A stretch of DNA of 64,000 bases from Xanthoparmelia taractica (taxonomy: Eukaryota > Ascomycota > Lecanoromycetes > Lecanorales > Parmeliaceae): assembly GCA_033085395.1 (NCBI GenBank), contig JANQBS010000138.1, positions 1 to 64,000 of the forward strand, given 5' to 3'. Position numbers and translations under genes: made by a program. Of the stretch, positions 1 through 12,464 are shown piece after piece; the first letter of the stretch is position 1; every line of letters begins with the position of its first letter. The notes under the pieces were generated by a model. It was not told where the DNA came from. It saw only the letters and a list, made by a program, of their open reading frames with translations, and searched no databases.

Positions 1-217
1 AAGATAAAAAAAGTAATTACTTCTATAAGATCGATATTCTATAGATTACGATTTAGCTAAAAATTATTAATTATATATTTTCTATTAGAATAGAAGTATA
101 TTAAATATCTTTAATTATATTAATAATAGAAACGTGTCTTAAATATTAGAACGAAAGAAAGATACGATAAATAAGAATTATTTGATGAAAAAGTTTAAGG
201 GGGGAATTATTTAGATA
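1..217. repeat. RIP-degraded AT-rich DNA, possible gypsy 3' end
   Basis: Very AT-rich DNA with almost no CpA or TpG. It ends in a purine-rich stretch with a run of six G at 199-204, which resembles the polypurine tract preceding a 3' LTR. No open frame and no assignable protein. The element continues beyond the left edge of the window. Confidence 0.5.
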
Positions 218-225
218 CTAGTATC

Positions 226-1577
226 TACGAGTCGAAAAGATCTAGTATATTTAATGAAATATCCCATACTATATCGTACTATATTATATCATGAAAGAGT
301 ATCATGAAAGGGTTATATTAGATTACTTATAAAGATATAAGATGGGAAACTACTAATATTATGAAATGGTCTAAGAAATTTCTAATATATATAGGGGTAT
401 TTTATAATATAGATTATTTTTTATATTAGATGGCGAATATAATAAGAAAATTCTAGATTAATATATAAGTTAGGGTAAAATTAGCTTAAGCAATATATGT
501 AGCTAATGTTAGATAATCTTAAATGTAATTAATTCCTTCTACGTAGTCTTTAAGTGTTTAGTTATTAAGATTAATTAAGAAAAGTAGATTAGCGTAAGAA
601 CTATCGAGTAATAATATTTAAAAACGTAGATGAAAAGTTAAAAATAAGTTTAATCTTAAATCTATTTATTTTATTTTATTAATAAATTATAGCTATTACT
701 TTATGTGAGATTTATTACTATTAGAGAAGATTTAATATAATATTTCTTAAGCTTTTTTTTCGCGAGTGATAAGAGAGATCGCGATAATATATATAAAGAG
801 GGTACGTTTTTCTAAATCGATTATTAAGACTATTTATAAGTCGACGAAAGCTTTTATTTATTATATATTCGAAGATATTAATCTTTATATTATTTATACG
901 AAGCGTGTAACTTTAATAACTAAAAATATATAATTATAGAAAATAATCGTAAATTCTTTTTATAATACGAAGAAAGAAGAGTGGAATTTACTATCGTAGA
1001 ATAAATAGTAGATTACTATTATAATTAGCGTATTAATAATTCTTCTAATAATTAAATAAATTAAATATATTAATAGTAATAGAAATAACTCGCTAAGCTC
1101 TAGATAATTACGAAGACCCTTCGTAATATAATATTAAATACGATAACGAGCTTAGCTTAATAACGTGATAGTAAAGTGAAGTAATAGTAATAATAATAAT
1201 GAAGTGAAGTGATAACTAGAATAATAACTAGAATACTTAATAATATAATAATAAAGTAAAGTAATAACTAGAATAATAACTAGAATATTTAATAACGTGA
1301 TAATAAAGTAAAGTAATAACTAGAATAATAACTAGAATACGTTCGCATGATTCTATATAGAGTAACTTCTTCTATATATAATATATTTCTCATATCTCTA
1401 CATATAACATAAGATATCTCTACATATATTAGAAATTTTCCAGATCATTTCATGATATTAGCACGTCTCCTAGATTATTTCATAAAAATCAAATAATATA
1501 ATCTTAATACTATACTATATCATAATATGATATCGATATCCCATATCCCAGACTATTCCAGACCTTTCCGACTCGTA
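226..1577 (+). mobile_element. TIR DNA transposon family, copy 1
   Basis: A 1352-bp element starting TACGAGTCGAAAAGATCT and ending in the inverted equivalent (..ACCTTTCCGACTCGTA). Its ends match three other copies here (2612-3795, 38265-41442, 54285-55750). Flanking octamers CTAGTATC (218-225) and ATAATATC (1578-1585) agree at 6 of 8 bases, so the target duplication is weaker than for the other copies, plausibly through mutation. A subterminal stretch near 355-400 recurs inverted near 1410-1450, so the inverted repeats extend to roughly 200 bp with divergent patches. An internal minisatellite (AATAACTAGAATA-type units) lies at about 1170-1345. No transposase frame survives. An 8-bp duplication with long TIRs fits Mutator-like or hAT-like elements; the superfamily is inferred. 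Confidence 0.8.
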
Positions 1578-2611
1578 ATAATATCTAAGCGAGTAAGATA
1601 TCGATATCTTCTAAGCTTATTAATAACTTTCTCTATTAAAGAAAGAAGATATCGATTATATTTCGTTATAATATTTAATTTCCGATAATTCACATAAAAA
1701 CGAAGATTATCGTTAATCTTTAGAGTAAATAGAATCGATAACGAATAAAAAGTCTTACTAGAAGTAATAAAGCCCTTAGATAGATTATTTATTAAATACT
1801 CTTTAATCTTCTAAAGCTTATAGAAAGATATACGATAAACGCGACTTTAAGACGAATTAAAATTATTAATAAACTCGATTTTATAGTTATAAAGACAATG
1901 CGAAGAAAGCTAATTGACTTTAAAACGATTAAAAACGTCTAAATATTTATAATACTTAAGAGAGAGTTGCTTCTTAACGTCGCTTAGATTCTAAATAGTA
2001 GTCTTTATTAAAGAAAGACTAATTTCTTTCGCTCTAGACTTAGCGTTTTATATTATTTCCCGATCAATATCTTTCATCGATATCGTGAATAATTAAGTCT
2101 TAGAGTACTTCGTCTATTTAACTAGTATCGTAAAGAGGATAATAGCGATGCTATAAATAGAGAATAAATAATTCTTAGATATAGATTAAAGGCGAGTAAG
2201 AATCTTTAATCGAGATTTAATTAATTTAGAAGTCTCGATCGAGAATATCGATTTAATAGAAAAATAAGTGAGGGGAATAGAAGAAGTTTATAATAAATAA
2301 TCTCGAAAGAGAATAGAGTCGTTACTTATATCTAGAAGTATATTAAAGCGATTTATTCATAATTTACCTAGAATAACTATATATTATTTTAAATTCGCTA
2401 TAAATATTAAGACTATAAATTTCTTATATCTCGAAAGAATAAGATTTAAATATATAACGTGAGTAATAAGTTTCTTACTAAGTTACTCGTTATAGTCTCG
2501 AACTAGTCTAGACTTTATAAGAGAAACGAATTATATACCTAATAGCTAATAAATCTCGTAAACTAGGCGTTTATTAATAAACGCGTATTCGATAATCTCT
2601 ATATCGATAAG
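1578..2611 (-). mobile_element. Ty3/gypsy reverse transcriptase remnant, RIP-inactivated
   Basis: Read on the minus strand, 1640-2010 gives a decayed Ty3/gypsy RT start: a KYLDVFNRFK-like segment, then SRVYRISFYKL, EYLINNLSKGFI and LRFYVNYRKLN (about 1675-1705), matching the family's DVF..., SR.YR.SP.EL, YL...L.KGFI and R.CVDYR.LN motifs. C-to-T and G-to-A changes account for substitutions such as D to N and C to Y, and many stops interrupt the frame. Sequence on the far side of the inserted TIR element (from 3804) is probably the upstream gag/protease part of the same retrotransposon. No coding capacity remains. Confidence 0.7.
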
Positions 2612-3795
2612 TACGGGCCGAAAAGGTCTGGTATATTTGATGGAATATTCTATATTATATCGTATCATATTATATTATAGAAGGGTAATATCAGGAGATT
2701 ATATTAGATCACTTATAAAGATATAAGATGGGAAATTACTAATATCATGAAATAATCTAAGAAATTTCTAATATATGTAGAGATATCTTATAATATAGAT
2801 TATTTCTTATATTAGGTGACGAATAAGATAAAAAATACTTCTTACGCTAACTGCTAGCATTAATGTAGACTCACGTCTTACGAATCTATATATATTAGAC
2901 ATTAATAATAGTTAGAATAATAACTAGAATTTATATATCTTAGCTAAAGTTATTAATAAATCTTTCTCTTATCTTTAAATAGCGTTCTATTTCTTCGAAT
3001 TATATTAGTTTTTCTAAAAATTCTTATTAATTAAGCTAACGCGAATCTTACTAAGAAGCTCTTATAAGAATAATTAAATAATATACGTTATATAGAGAAC
3101 ATATTTAAGACTTCTCGTATTCTACTCTTTAAGATCAAATAAATTATTAAATCTTTATATTATTTATACGAAGCGTGTAACTTTAATAACTAAGAATATA
3201 TAATTATAAAGAATAATCGTAAATTCTTTTTATAATGCGAAGAAAGAAGAGAAGAATTTACTATCGTAGAATAAATAGTAGATTACTATTATAATTAGCG
3301 TGCTAGTAATTCTTCTAATAATTAAATAAAGTAAATACACTAATAGCAATAGAAATAACTCGTCAAGTTCTAGATAATTGCGAAGATCTTTCATAACACG
3401 ATATTAAATACGATAACGAGCTTAGCTTAACAACGTAATAATAAAATAAAATAATAATAATAGCGATAATAAAGTAAAGTAATAACTAGAATAATAACTA
3501 GAATACTTAATAACGTGATAATAAAGTAAAGTAATAACTAGAATAATAACTAAAATACGTTCGCATGATTCTATATAGAGTAACCTCTTCTATATATAGT
3601 ATATTTCTTATATCCCTACATATAACATGGGATATCCCTATATATATTAGAAATTTCTTAGATTATTTCATGATACCAGCACGTCTCCTAGATTATTCCA
3701 TAAAAATCAAATAATATAATCTCAATACAATACCATATCATGGTATGGTATCGACACCCCATATCCCAGATCATCCCAGACCTTTTCGACCCGTA
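2612..3795 (+). mobile_element. TIR DNA transposon family, copy 2
   Basis: A 1184-bp copy with near-perfect terminal inverted repeats (TACGGGCCGAAAAGGTCTGG at the left, its inverse with one C/T difference at the right). A perfect 8-bp target duplication, TCGATAAG, lies at 2604-2611 and 3796-3803. It has two internal minisatellite units where copy 1 has about three. It interrupts the RIP-degraded gypsy element. No protein frame was found; it looks like an internally deleted, non-autonomous copy. Confidence 0.88.
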
Positions 3796-3803
3796 TCGAT
3801 AAG

Positions 3804-5700
3804 GATTTAAACGTGATAAATCTTCTCTTAAAAAGTTAGACTTTCTCGAACTAGAAATAATTTCGATACGAATAATTTACGCCGAGTCTCTTCTAGATTA
3901 TATAAGAATAAAATCTTACCTTAATTCATAATTATAAATAAGATTACGAGTTTCTCGAATCGGATTATTTAGACTTCGATTTCACGAAATTCTCTTTATT
4001 CTAATTCTCTATCTTATAAACTCGATAAGAGAATCGACGTTTTAAATAAGCGGATAATAAATGTCCCTTCTTATAATAAATATAATAAATATCTTTCTTC
4101 TAATTCTTAATAATCTTTCGCTATTATTATTTTATAGCGGAAAAAAAAAAGACGTCGAGAAATTAGATTCGTTCGAGAAAAGAAGATATTTATAGAATTA
4201 AAGATAAACGTTACACGCTTAGAGACTCGTATCTTATTTATTATCTTCTTAATCTTCATAACTATCTTTTTTTAAATATATAATATAATATTTATTATCT
4301 ATTCGAGTTAAGAATACTTTTAAAGCGAATATCGTAATAAACTCGATAAAGAAATTAGCTTAGGCCGTGCGAAGACGAGAGGCGAGCTTCTTATTTATAT
4401 CCCGAAGTTAAGCTTTATTTAACACACTTAACTTTAAGGCGAGACGTTTAAAGTCTTAATAGAAGTCGTTAAACGAGAGATCTTTCTACTTTAAGACCTT
4501 ATATTCGTAAGCTCTATTTGCTTTATAATTCGAGTTCTCGAATAACTTTTATAGATTATTTAGAATCTTATCGATAATTTAATAAAGATCGAAGCTTAGA
4601 CGATAAGATCGAGTATAGATAACTTTAGCTACTTTCTTATTAGTGCGTGACTTAACGTAAGCGATTCTAGCTAGCTTATTATCGAAATAATCTTAATTAA
4701 TCTTTAACTTACTAGATATTTAATTAATTTAATTATCTTATTAAGATTCTTTCTTATTAATTAATACTAAAGAATATAGAAACTTTTCGAAGCGTCTAGC
4801 TAAGATTTAAATTTATATCAAATTAATAGATTTCTCACGAGATCTTCGAAGTTGATATTAAAGATTCTATACTTATTATTATAGATAATTATAAGCTATT
4901 TAAACTCGATCGAGTGCGATTTTAGTCTTCTTCTTCTTCTTTCGTTTTTTTTTATATTTTTACTTATAATTTAAACTTTCTTTAAGTAAGAAATTATATA
5001 ATTAAATAATATTTATCTCGAGATCGCGTTGCTCGCGAAGCTTATTTAGAATAATTAGAAACTCTTTAGAATTCGTATTAGTTTATTAGATTAGCTATTC
5101 TTAAGTAATTATATTTTAGACGAAGATAAGATTCTCGGGCGCGCGGGAGATGTTTCTAAATAATATAGACACTCGTCGATTTAGAGTATTTTTAAGATAA
5201 CGTTCTAGATTAAGAAATAGCGTAGAATAGATTATAAAATCGATACTCGCCTAAGAATCTCTCGCGTTTTACTTCGTATCACGAGATATTCTATAGAGAC
5301 TATAAATAGATCGTCAAGTGTGTGATGTTAAGATATCGTCCGATTTTATAAGGAAATAATAGTTTTCTCCGATCTTTTAAATAGAATTACTTTTTATACG
5401 AAATTCGCCTGAGTTGAAATTAAAATTAATACGGTGAGAACGAACTTAACTAAGTTTATAGTAAATGCCCTGGGTCGATTAAAATACAAGTAATAGTTAT
5501 TTAAATAAGATGTGCTTATAGGCGAATATACTTTAGAGAACGCTCTATTAGTGCGGGGTGTCAAGAAGTAAGTTATATAAGTAATTCTTATTAGAGTATA
5601 TGTATAACTTTAACTATTATACTAACTAATAATAAAACGGCTAAACCGTGCTAGAAATACGTCTAAAGCACACTAATCGATAAACTAATCGCGTGACTTA
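3804..5700. repeat. RIP-degraded AT-rich DNA, probable gypsy upstream part
   Basis: Extremely AT-rich with stops in all frames. Its position behind the minus-strand RT remnant suggests gag/protease of the same element, but I could not recognise a gag or zinc-knuckle motif. The LTR boundaries were not found. Confidence 0.4.
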
Positions 5701-8210
5701 TAGTCGGGCCGCGAAGTCGAGTATTGAGTAGATATTAAGATTATATTAATATTTAACTATTAGGGGGCACTTCGTATAATTTAAAAGCTATTTTATTACA
5801 ATTTCTTTAATCTCGCTTACTTACGAGTCTTTAATAATTTCGTATAATTTAGATCTTCTAATAATACGTTCGTATAATTTAAGAGATATTAATTCTAAAA
5901 TAATTCGTGTTAGTGCCTTTCGAAATCGTCGATTATATTATAAACGAATTCTTTTAGCTCGCACGTTTCACGAGCGTAATAAGAAAGTAAGATTTAATTT
6001 AATATTAGAACTATAACTAGATTAAGTTAATAATAATATATAACGAATAAATTAAGTCTAAGAAGAAACTATCTAGCTAGAAAGAAATATCTATAAGGAA
6101 CGCCAAGGCCTATAGGGGCTAGTCCCGATTGGGAAGGTAAGCCGACTTGATGTTATAGATCTATGTGATCGTTACACTCGTAATATTGTAAAGACTATAA
6201 GAGATATTTTTTTATCACGTCTTAAGATCTAATAAGCTAATTAATAGTAATTTAAATAAATAAATTCAATAGACTTATTATTAAATATTCGTTTATAAGT
6301 CTTATTATTATTTAAGAGCGTATAGCGAAGATATAGCGAAAAAATAAGCTTAAAAAGAAGAGAAAAGAGAAGAATAATATTACGCTATTACGTAATCGCG
6401 TGATAGCTTTAGCTACTTCGCCTATAACTATTATTATTTAATTATCTTCTTTACTATTAATATCTTTCACTAACGCTCTCACGAAAATTCGATTCTCTTA
6501 TCTTTAAAATAAGCTAGTTTCACGTAATTATTACGTCTCTTAACACTTAATAAATCGATTATATAACTATAAAATAACGTTAGCTTCAACTTTAAAATAA
6601 AGAGCTAGTAGCTCGATATACGTGAATTTAAAAGACTTTATTAAAAATATAAAGTTAAATACTTTAATAAATAAATAGAGAATATTAGAAGATATAAAGA
6701 GAAAGCTATTAAATAAATATTATAAGTCTTATTATATTTAGAAATAAAAAGATAATAATTACGAGTATAAATAAGAGAAGTTAGATATTAAATCTAGTAT
6801 TAAGCGTAAGTTAATTAATAATATAGAGATATTTAAACGTATAAAAAAGTTGAATCGCGTCTTAATATATATTTCTTCTTTAATAATCTCTTTATTTTAA
6901 AGATTAAAAATTATTTTATAATTTACTAAGAAGAATAAGAGATTAGAGTGTAAATAGTAACGAGAGAAGTTTCACGGCGAATTAGATAATAATAACGCGT
7001 TACTATTAAATAATAATAAAGAGATTATATAGCTATTCTCGTAGCTATAATAAACTCTTATAAAGTTATAGAATTACACTTCTTTAATCTTCTTAGTAAT
7101 ATTTATTTTCTCTTAACTTCTATAATATATCTTATTTCTTCAAAAGAGATTACTCGCGTAATATTTACTCTTCTACGCGTGAATCGCGAGGTCTATAAAG
7201 TTATTATATCTCTTATTATCGAAGAATAGTATAGTTATATTTTAATATCTTTTAATTTACGTCTTTAAGATCGAAAATAAGATCTTAATAGAATTTAAAT
7301 TTAATAAATATAGAGATAGATATTTTAATAGCACTTCTATCTTATAATATATACGTATAAGCTTAAAATAGTAATACATTAAAACGCTATTACATATAAT
7401 TATTAATCGAGACTTACTTCTATTATAGTTATCGTAGTAGAAAAAAATATAATCGCGTATAAAGTCGACGAATATCTCTTTAGTTACGAATTCTTAAAGA
7501 ATAATTTATAAGAGATAATCTTATATAATAAATGTAGATAATAGAGTTTATCTCTTTAATCGCTTAAATTCCTCGCTAATTTACAATCTTATATTTAAAA
7601 TTATTTATTTATATCTTCTATTATTTAAAGATATAAGTATTTAATTAATAGAATAAACGAGATATTTATTTATTTACTTATAAGCTATCGATTTATCTAG
7701 AAAAATAAGTTAATTAAATCGTTAATTAATTAGCGTAGTAAATTAGCTTTTTTATAAAAATACGTTACGCTAACTAATAATTCTTCTTATCTACTTATAA
7801 GATTAATTAAAATAATATAAGATTCTTTAAATAATACTCTTATTAATAACGAGATCGAATTCGTTAAATATTTAATAAATTAACTCGTTTTAATATAATA
7901 TAGATCGCTATTTAAGATACGCGAATAACTATAGTTTAATATACTAACTTATAACTCTAAAACGTTCGTCTAAGCTATTATTTAAAATAAAAATAATATT
8001 ATATTAAATTTAAAGAGCTCTTAGCTTTTATAAAGTATAGATATATATAGCGTATAGATTAACTAGAATAACGTTATTACTATAATTCTATTCGAACTTA
8101 TTTTAAATAAAAACTCGAATAAACGCTAAGATAAACGATGATATAATGGCGATAGCGAGATAGACGACGTGAATAACTTAGAAGACTACGAAATAGCTAT
8201 ATTAACTCTA
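5701..8210. repeat. RIP-degraded AT-rich DNA, unassigned
   Basis: AT-rich with CpA depletion. Some stretches, for example 6090-6180, keep more G+C and look less mutated. No recognisable transposon protein, LTR or TIR was found. It ends in a sharp base-composition step at about 8.21 kb. Confidence 0.5.
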
Positions 8211-8516
8211 GGTGGCAAATGGATTATACACGGCCTCAAATTTGAACGATTCTATATCTATATATCGCGATATATCTCCTGCTCTTCTTGGGTGGTCGTT
8301 TAGGCAAAAAATGGCGGGGTGGTTCGCTAAGGCCGAGCTCCCGCACAGGGTTTTGCAAAAAAGAGTATCTATGGACCGAGTTTCAGCGTGAATAGCCTTG
8401 TCAAACTACGTTCAGTATCCCTAATTTCCCCGCTTCTGTCATACATTTCCTATAAGTTATTGCATCCATGTGTATCATGTGAATGACATTCAAGACACAA
8501 TACAGATGGGCCCAAC
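8211..8516. other. Block boundary and 5' flank of the methyltransferase pseudogene
   Basis: Composition changes within a few dozen bases from RIP-type AT-rich DNA to ordinary fungal DNA. No gene was seen. It would hold the promoter of the methyltransferase remnant; no clear element was identified. Confidence 0.5.
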
Positions 8517-9215
8517 ATGAAGAAAGCATTGTCCTCAGATGCTGTCATTCCAAGCGAAGAGTTTTACAATCAGGTTGGCATACAGTACGAGGAAGCGTTT
8601 GGCCATGACGTAGGACTCCACAAAGTTATTCAACGGTTCCTCGAGCTGCTTCCAGGGGATGCTCGAGTCCTCGACTGCGGATGTGGCACTGGCAAGCCTG
8701 TGGCCCATATGATCGCCGAAAGCGGGCGTAAAGTGAACGGTATCGATCTCTCGCAAAAGATGGTCGAGCTGAGTAGCAAGCAAGTCCCGACCGGGTCTTT
8801 CAAGAAGGTCAACATGCTACATTATCATCCCACGGACCATCTGGACGGTGTCACTGCAATGCTATCTCTATTTGAGCTCACGCGCGAGGAAATTAGCTCG
8901 ATGGCAGATAAATGGTTTTAGTGGCTTTAATTAAATGGAATTTTATTTGTTGGTGTCTTCGGAGCTGAGGATTGCGATACAGCTCCCGAGATGTATGACT
9001 CGGACGGTCAATGTGCTGCAGGGATTCCATTCACATTCATGAATCATAGAGTCTCGATGACTCTATTTACAAAGGCAGGCTGGAACGCCTTCTTGATCAG
9101 GGCAGGTTTCGAGCTCATCCACACCGAGACAGACATATTCAAGCCCCCATCATCTATTGTTTGTGATGATGAGCCGCATTATTTTGTCACTGCTCGAAAA
9201 CCATCCAGGGTATAG
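8517..9215 (+). pseudogene. Class I SAM-dependent methyltransferase, broken by two stops
   Basis: One continuous frame of 232 codons starting MKKALSSDAV, interrupted only by TAG at 8919-8921 and TAA at 8928-8930. The N-terminal half has the SAM-binding motif I, VLDCGCGTGKP (about residues 51-61), and an acidic residue after the next strand (VNGIDLS), as in class I (Rossmann-fold) methyltransferases. The C-terminal half after the stops (..GILFVGVFGAED .. FTFMNHRVSMTLFTKAGWNAFLIRAGFELIH ..) is the expected end of such a fold. The substrate cannot be told. The two stops and a nearby leucine codon (TTA) are explained by C-to-T changes of CAG, CAA and CCA, the RIP pattern, and the patch is locally AT-rich. 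An intron over the stops is possible but the frame runs straight through. Probably inactive. Confidence 0.8.
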
Positions 9216-10043
9216 CTATGGTAACCGCGAAGAAGGGAAAGAAGTACGGAAACCAATGGACAAAGAAGGCTTGTTCTCGTGCAGGAGCTGCTCAAGCTAT
9301 CTGGAGGCTGAATCATAGTCGCTTGATGAAAAGGCTTTTCCAAGCTGCTGAACTTCATTGGCTCCAAATGTAGCTTGCGATCGTTCATTGAAGCAAGTGT
9401 GTGATTCCACGCTCCTATTAATGCTCAGTCTACCGGAAGTCAGATTCCATTCTCTTGATACCAACATCTGTTTACCTATTGACCCTAGTACCGTTCGAAG
9501 GCCTCCGTCAATTTCAGTCTCAATTCTCATCCGTTGCGCTAACGTTTTCGAATTTGCAAGTAAGCCTGTCCCCCGGTTTCCCAGTGACCTATTCTCCGTG
9601 ATAGTTGAACCCCTCGCTGTCGATGATGGTGGTAACGAATTTGGTATATATTGCGGCGACCGCGAAGCGAATCATTGCGGTAATGTCCGCCCTGCTGATG
9701 GTTTTTTTTTTTTTTTTGTTTTTTGTTTTTTTAAGGACAGTCAGCGATTGTCGGCAATAAAGACCAGTCTTTGCTGGGCCCATGCAATCTGGACAACGAC
9801 CTCTGCATCTCCTACTTCCATTGACATTGAAAACTCTGAAACAAGCTGCAACCCTGTGCATATTATATATTCCATCATATTCCGACCGTCCCGCGTTTCC
9901 ACTTATCGTAGGAGGCTGTTGAGCCTTTTCTCCCTGATGTTTCAAATCCCGATTGACCTCGGATCCCACCAAACCCCACATCGCGAGGAACCTGTCTTAT
10001 TGGTCTTCAACTTTACCATTCTTTGCTAGCAGCATCTTTCAAT
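9216..10043. other. Intergenic, with poly-T tract
   Basis: No supported gene. A long T-rich run (16 T at 9702-9717, then shorter runs to 9733) is the main landmark. Open frames on both strands here are short, lack family similarity and overlap one another. The 3' part presumably holds the promoter of the permease remnant. Confidence 0.5.
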
Positions 10044-12265
10044 ATGGATTCGCATGGCATAGAGTTTGGAAAGACTACAGAGCTTCGATCTCGCGCAAAA
10101 GAGTCTGATTCTTTCAGTCCACCTGCAGTTTCTAAAAGATGAAGTGGTATTGGCGCGATTTGGCGAACTGCAGCAGCTTCGCGTAAGCAGGCTGCCAATT
10201 TTATCCTTCTCTTAAGTCGAAGCTCATGTGCTCTTTCGATGTAGAGAGAGAGGATTCAGGACCTTGTCCGCAGTTGGGCTTGTGTGTGGATTGATGTTGA
10301 CATGGGAAGTCTTGGCAATCTTCGCCCCCCCACCCCCTCCCTGCTGGCGAATTCCCTTATTCGAGACTTACACACTGCTTAGGAGTCTGGGATATGGACT
10401 TTTGAACGGCGGACCCGCAGGCCTGGTATATGGCTTCATGTTTGCCTGGGTTGGCCAATCGCTTCAACCACTCGTGATGGCTGAGATGGCTTCGATGTGA
10501 GTCAACGCAGAGGTCTTTTTCTTACTGCGTTGTGAAAACCTCTAGTGTCTTCCCTTTTCTGTTCTCGCAGCGCTTTTGGACCACATCCTTGGATTCAGGA
10601 TCGCCTGGCTGTCTGGGCGCGTACATCTCAGAGCAACTCGTTCTCTTCTCAAGTCCTCGGACACATCGTAAGCTAATGCAATTATAGGATACCACTTGCG
10701 GGTGGACCTTTCAATTGGGTCGCTATCTTGTCCCCCCCCCCCATGGTGCAGAAAGTTCTTAAGCTATTTTGCTGGATGGTTGACTGTAATTGCCTGGCAA
10801 TGCCTTGTAGCGAGTGCTTCCTACGTCTCTGAGACACTCCTCCAGGGTTTGCTAGTTCTGGATTATCCAACATATGTCTTCGAGCGGTGGTAAGGGACTC
10901 TGTTGATGTATGTAGTCATTGGTTTCAGCCTATTTGTCAACACCTATCTTGCCCGCTTTCTTCCTAGAGCTGAATCCTTTATGCTTGTTATTCATATAGC
11001 GGGCATTTTTTTTTTGGCGTCCTTATCCCCTTAGTCTACTTGGCACCTTACAGAAAAGCGAGTGAGCTGTTCGGTGACTTTAGGAACTTTGGAGGCTGGA
11101 GCTCGAACGGTTTATCATTTTTCGTGGGACTCAACTCAGCTATGGTTTGCTTCCTCAGCAGGTTTTTTAGAAGACTTTAAACTTAAGCTCACATTCATCA
11201 AGGCGTCGATGGCGCTGATCACATTGGTGAGCGTAGTCTCCGGACCTGCTGCTTTGTCTATGATCTAACATATTGACAAATCTAGCCGAGGAAATACAGG
11301 ATGCCCAAAAAGTCATCTAGTTTAGCATTGTGACTTCGATGATTCTTAACGGCATCACCGGTTTCGCGATGCTAATGGCCTTGATGTTCTGTTTGGGAAA
11401 TGTGCAAGATGCCGTGAACTCGGATACAGGATATCCAATGATTGAAATTCTAGTCGCTGGTGTTGGCTCTAATGCTGGGGGTACAGCTTTAGTATGTCAC
11501 CTTCACCCCCGACCTTGGTATTCACGTCCCGGTTTCCGAAAGATCTTCGGTTAAGAATTGCCTTGCTGTACCCCGTTTTAACGCATCGTAATCTTCTTTT
11601 GCATGCCTGTCGCTGATCGTTCATAGACCAGTGTGATCTTATTCGCTGAAATCTATCCCTCAATCGGTATCCTTGCAACCTCGTCACGCATGCTCTGGGC
11701 CTTCGCCCGCGAAATGGGGTCTTCCGGGCTCCCACTTACATTGCAAAGGTGGAGAAACTGTAGGGCACTTCCGACAAGCCCATAACTAATTGCTACAGAT
11801 CGATCCGCGTACTCGTCTACCTCTGTGGGCAATCGGAGTACACTAACAACCGTCGTCGATATGCTTTTAGCTTTGATCAACATCGGCTCTAGCGAAGCGT
11901 TCTAGGCCATCATATCTCTTCTAATCGCTGCCTACTTCTCATCGTTCCTTTTGGCGGCCGGAGTCATGCTGCACAAACGCCTTACAACGCCGGAGTCCAA
12001 GATCTTTTGGGGATCCTTCAGACTTGGACGGGCAGGAGTTCCTATAACCATTGTAGCGATGCTCTGCAGCATGCTTGGGATCTTCTTCTCTTTCTGGCCA
12101 GCTTACGTCCACGTGAACGCCACGAGCATGAACCACAGTTCTTTGATCTTTGGAAGCGCGTTGATATTCAGCCTTGGCTTCTGGGTAGCGTACGGAAGAA
12201 AGGTCTACACTGGGCCTATCATGGAAACCGGAAGATTGGCACGAGAGGAGAGAGATGATCTCTAA
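10044..12265 (+). pseudogene. APC-family amino acid/choline-type permease, heavily broken
   Basis: Starts MDSHGIEFGKTTELRSRA and ends ..METGRLAREERDDL. Membrane segments of a fungal APC permease (GABA/choline/Uga4-Hnm1 type) are clear: LSAVGLVCGLMLTWE, GLLNGGPAGLVYGFMFAWVG, a segment beginning LSYFAGWLTVIAWQ, VTSMILNGITGF, SIGILATSSRMLWAFARE and GRAGVPITIVAMLCSMLG. Damage includes one-base frame shifts at an A run (10134-10137), an 11-C run (10732-10742), a 10-T run (11006-11015), near 11711-11716 and near 11841. In-frame stops are TAA at 10891-10893, TAG at 11318-11320 and TAG at 11903-11905. All three stops fit CAA/CAG hit by C-to-T. Introns at about 10176-10235, 10498-10687 and 11748-11799 are plausible but uncertain. 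Homopolymer shifts could be assembly errors; the stops could not. It is convergent with the next gene. Confidence 0.8.
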
Positions 12266-12464
12266 GCTGTTGCTGTACGTACTATAGCGAAGAAGTATAT
12301 AGTGGCTGGGTATATCCAAATAATCAACGCCTTTTCCAGCCAAGAATATATTCGCCGCATCAAAATTATATAGCATAGAAAAGGAAACATATATATATTA
12401 TTAAGACCCGCTAAGATCAGTCTCCAAAAGCTGACAACGCCCCGAATCTTCTGGCCTCGCGGGA
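12266..12464. other. Convergent intergenic spacer
   Basis: 199 bp between the 3' ends of the permease remnant and the large minus-strand gene. It is AT-rich in its middle, as expected for overlapping 3' UTRs. No other feature was seen. Confidence 0.5.

Noticed and set aside
8911..8990. An intron removing both stops of the methyltransferase
   Set aside because: The downstream frame is continuous with the upstream one and keeps coding-like sequence right after the stops; no good donor and branch site were seen. Not fully excluded.
9358..10029. A 223-codon plus-strand frame and a 130-codon minus-strand frame over the same bases
   Set aside because: Both run through the poly-T tract, share bases in opposite strands, have no family similarity and look like chance frames upstream of the permease relic.
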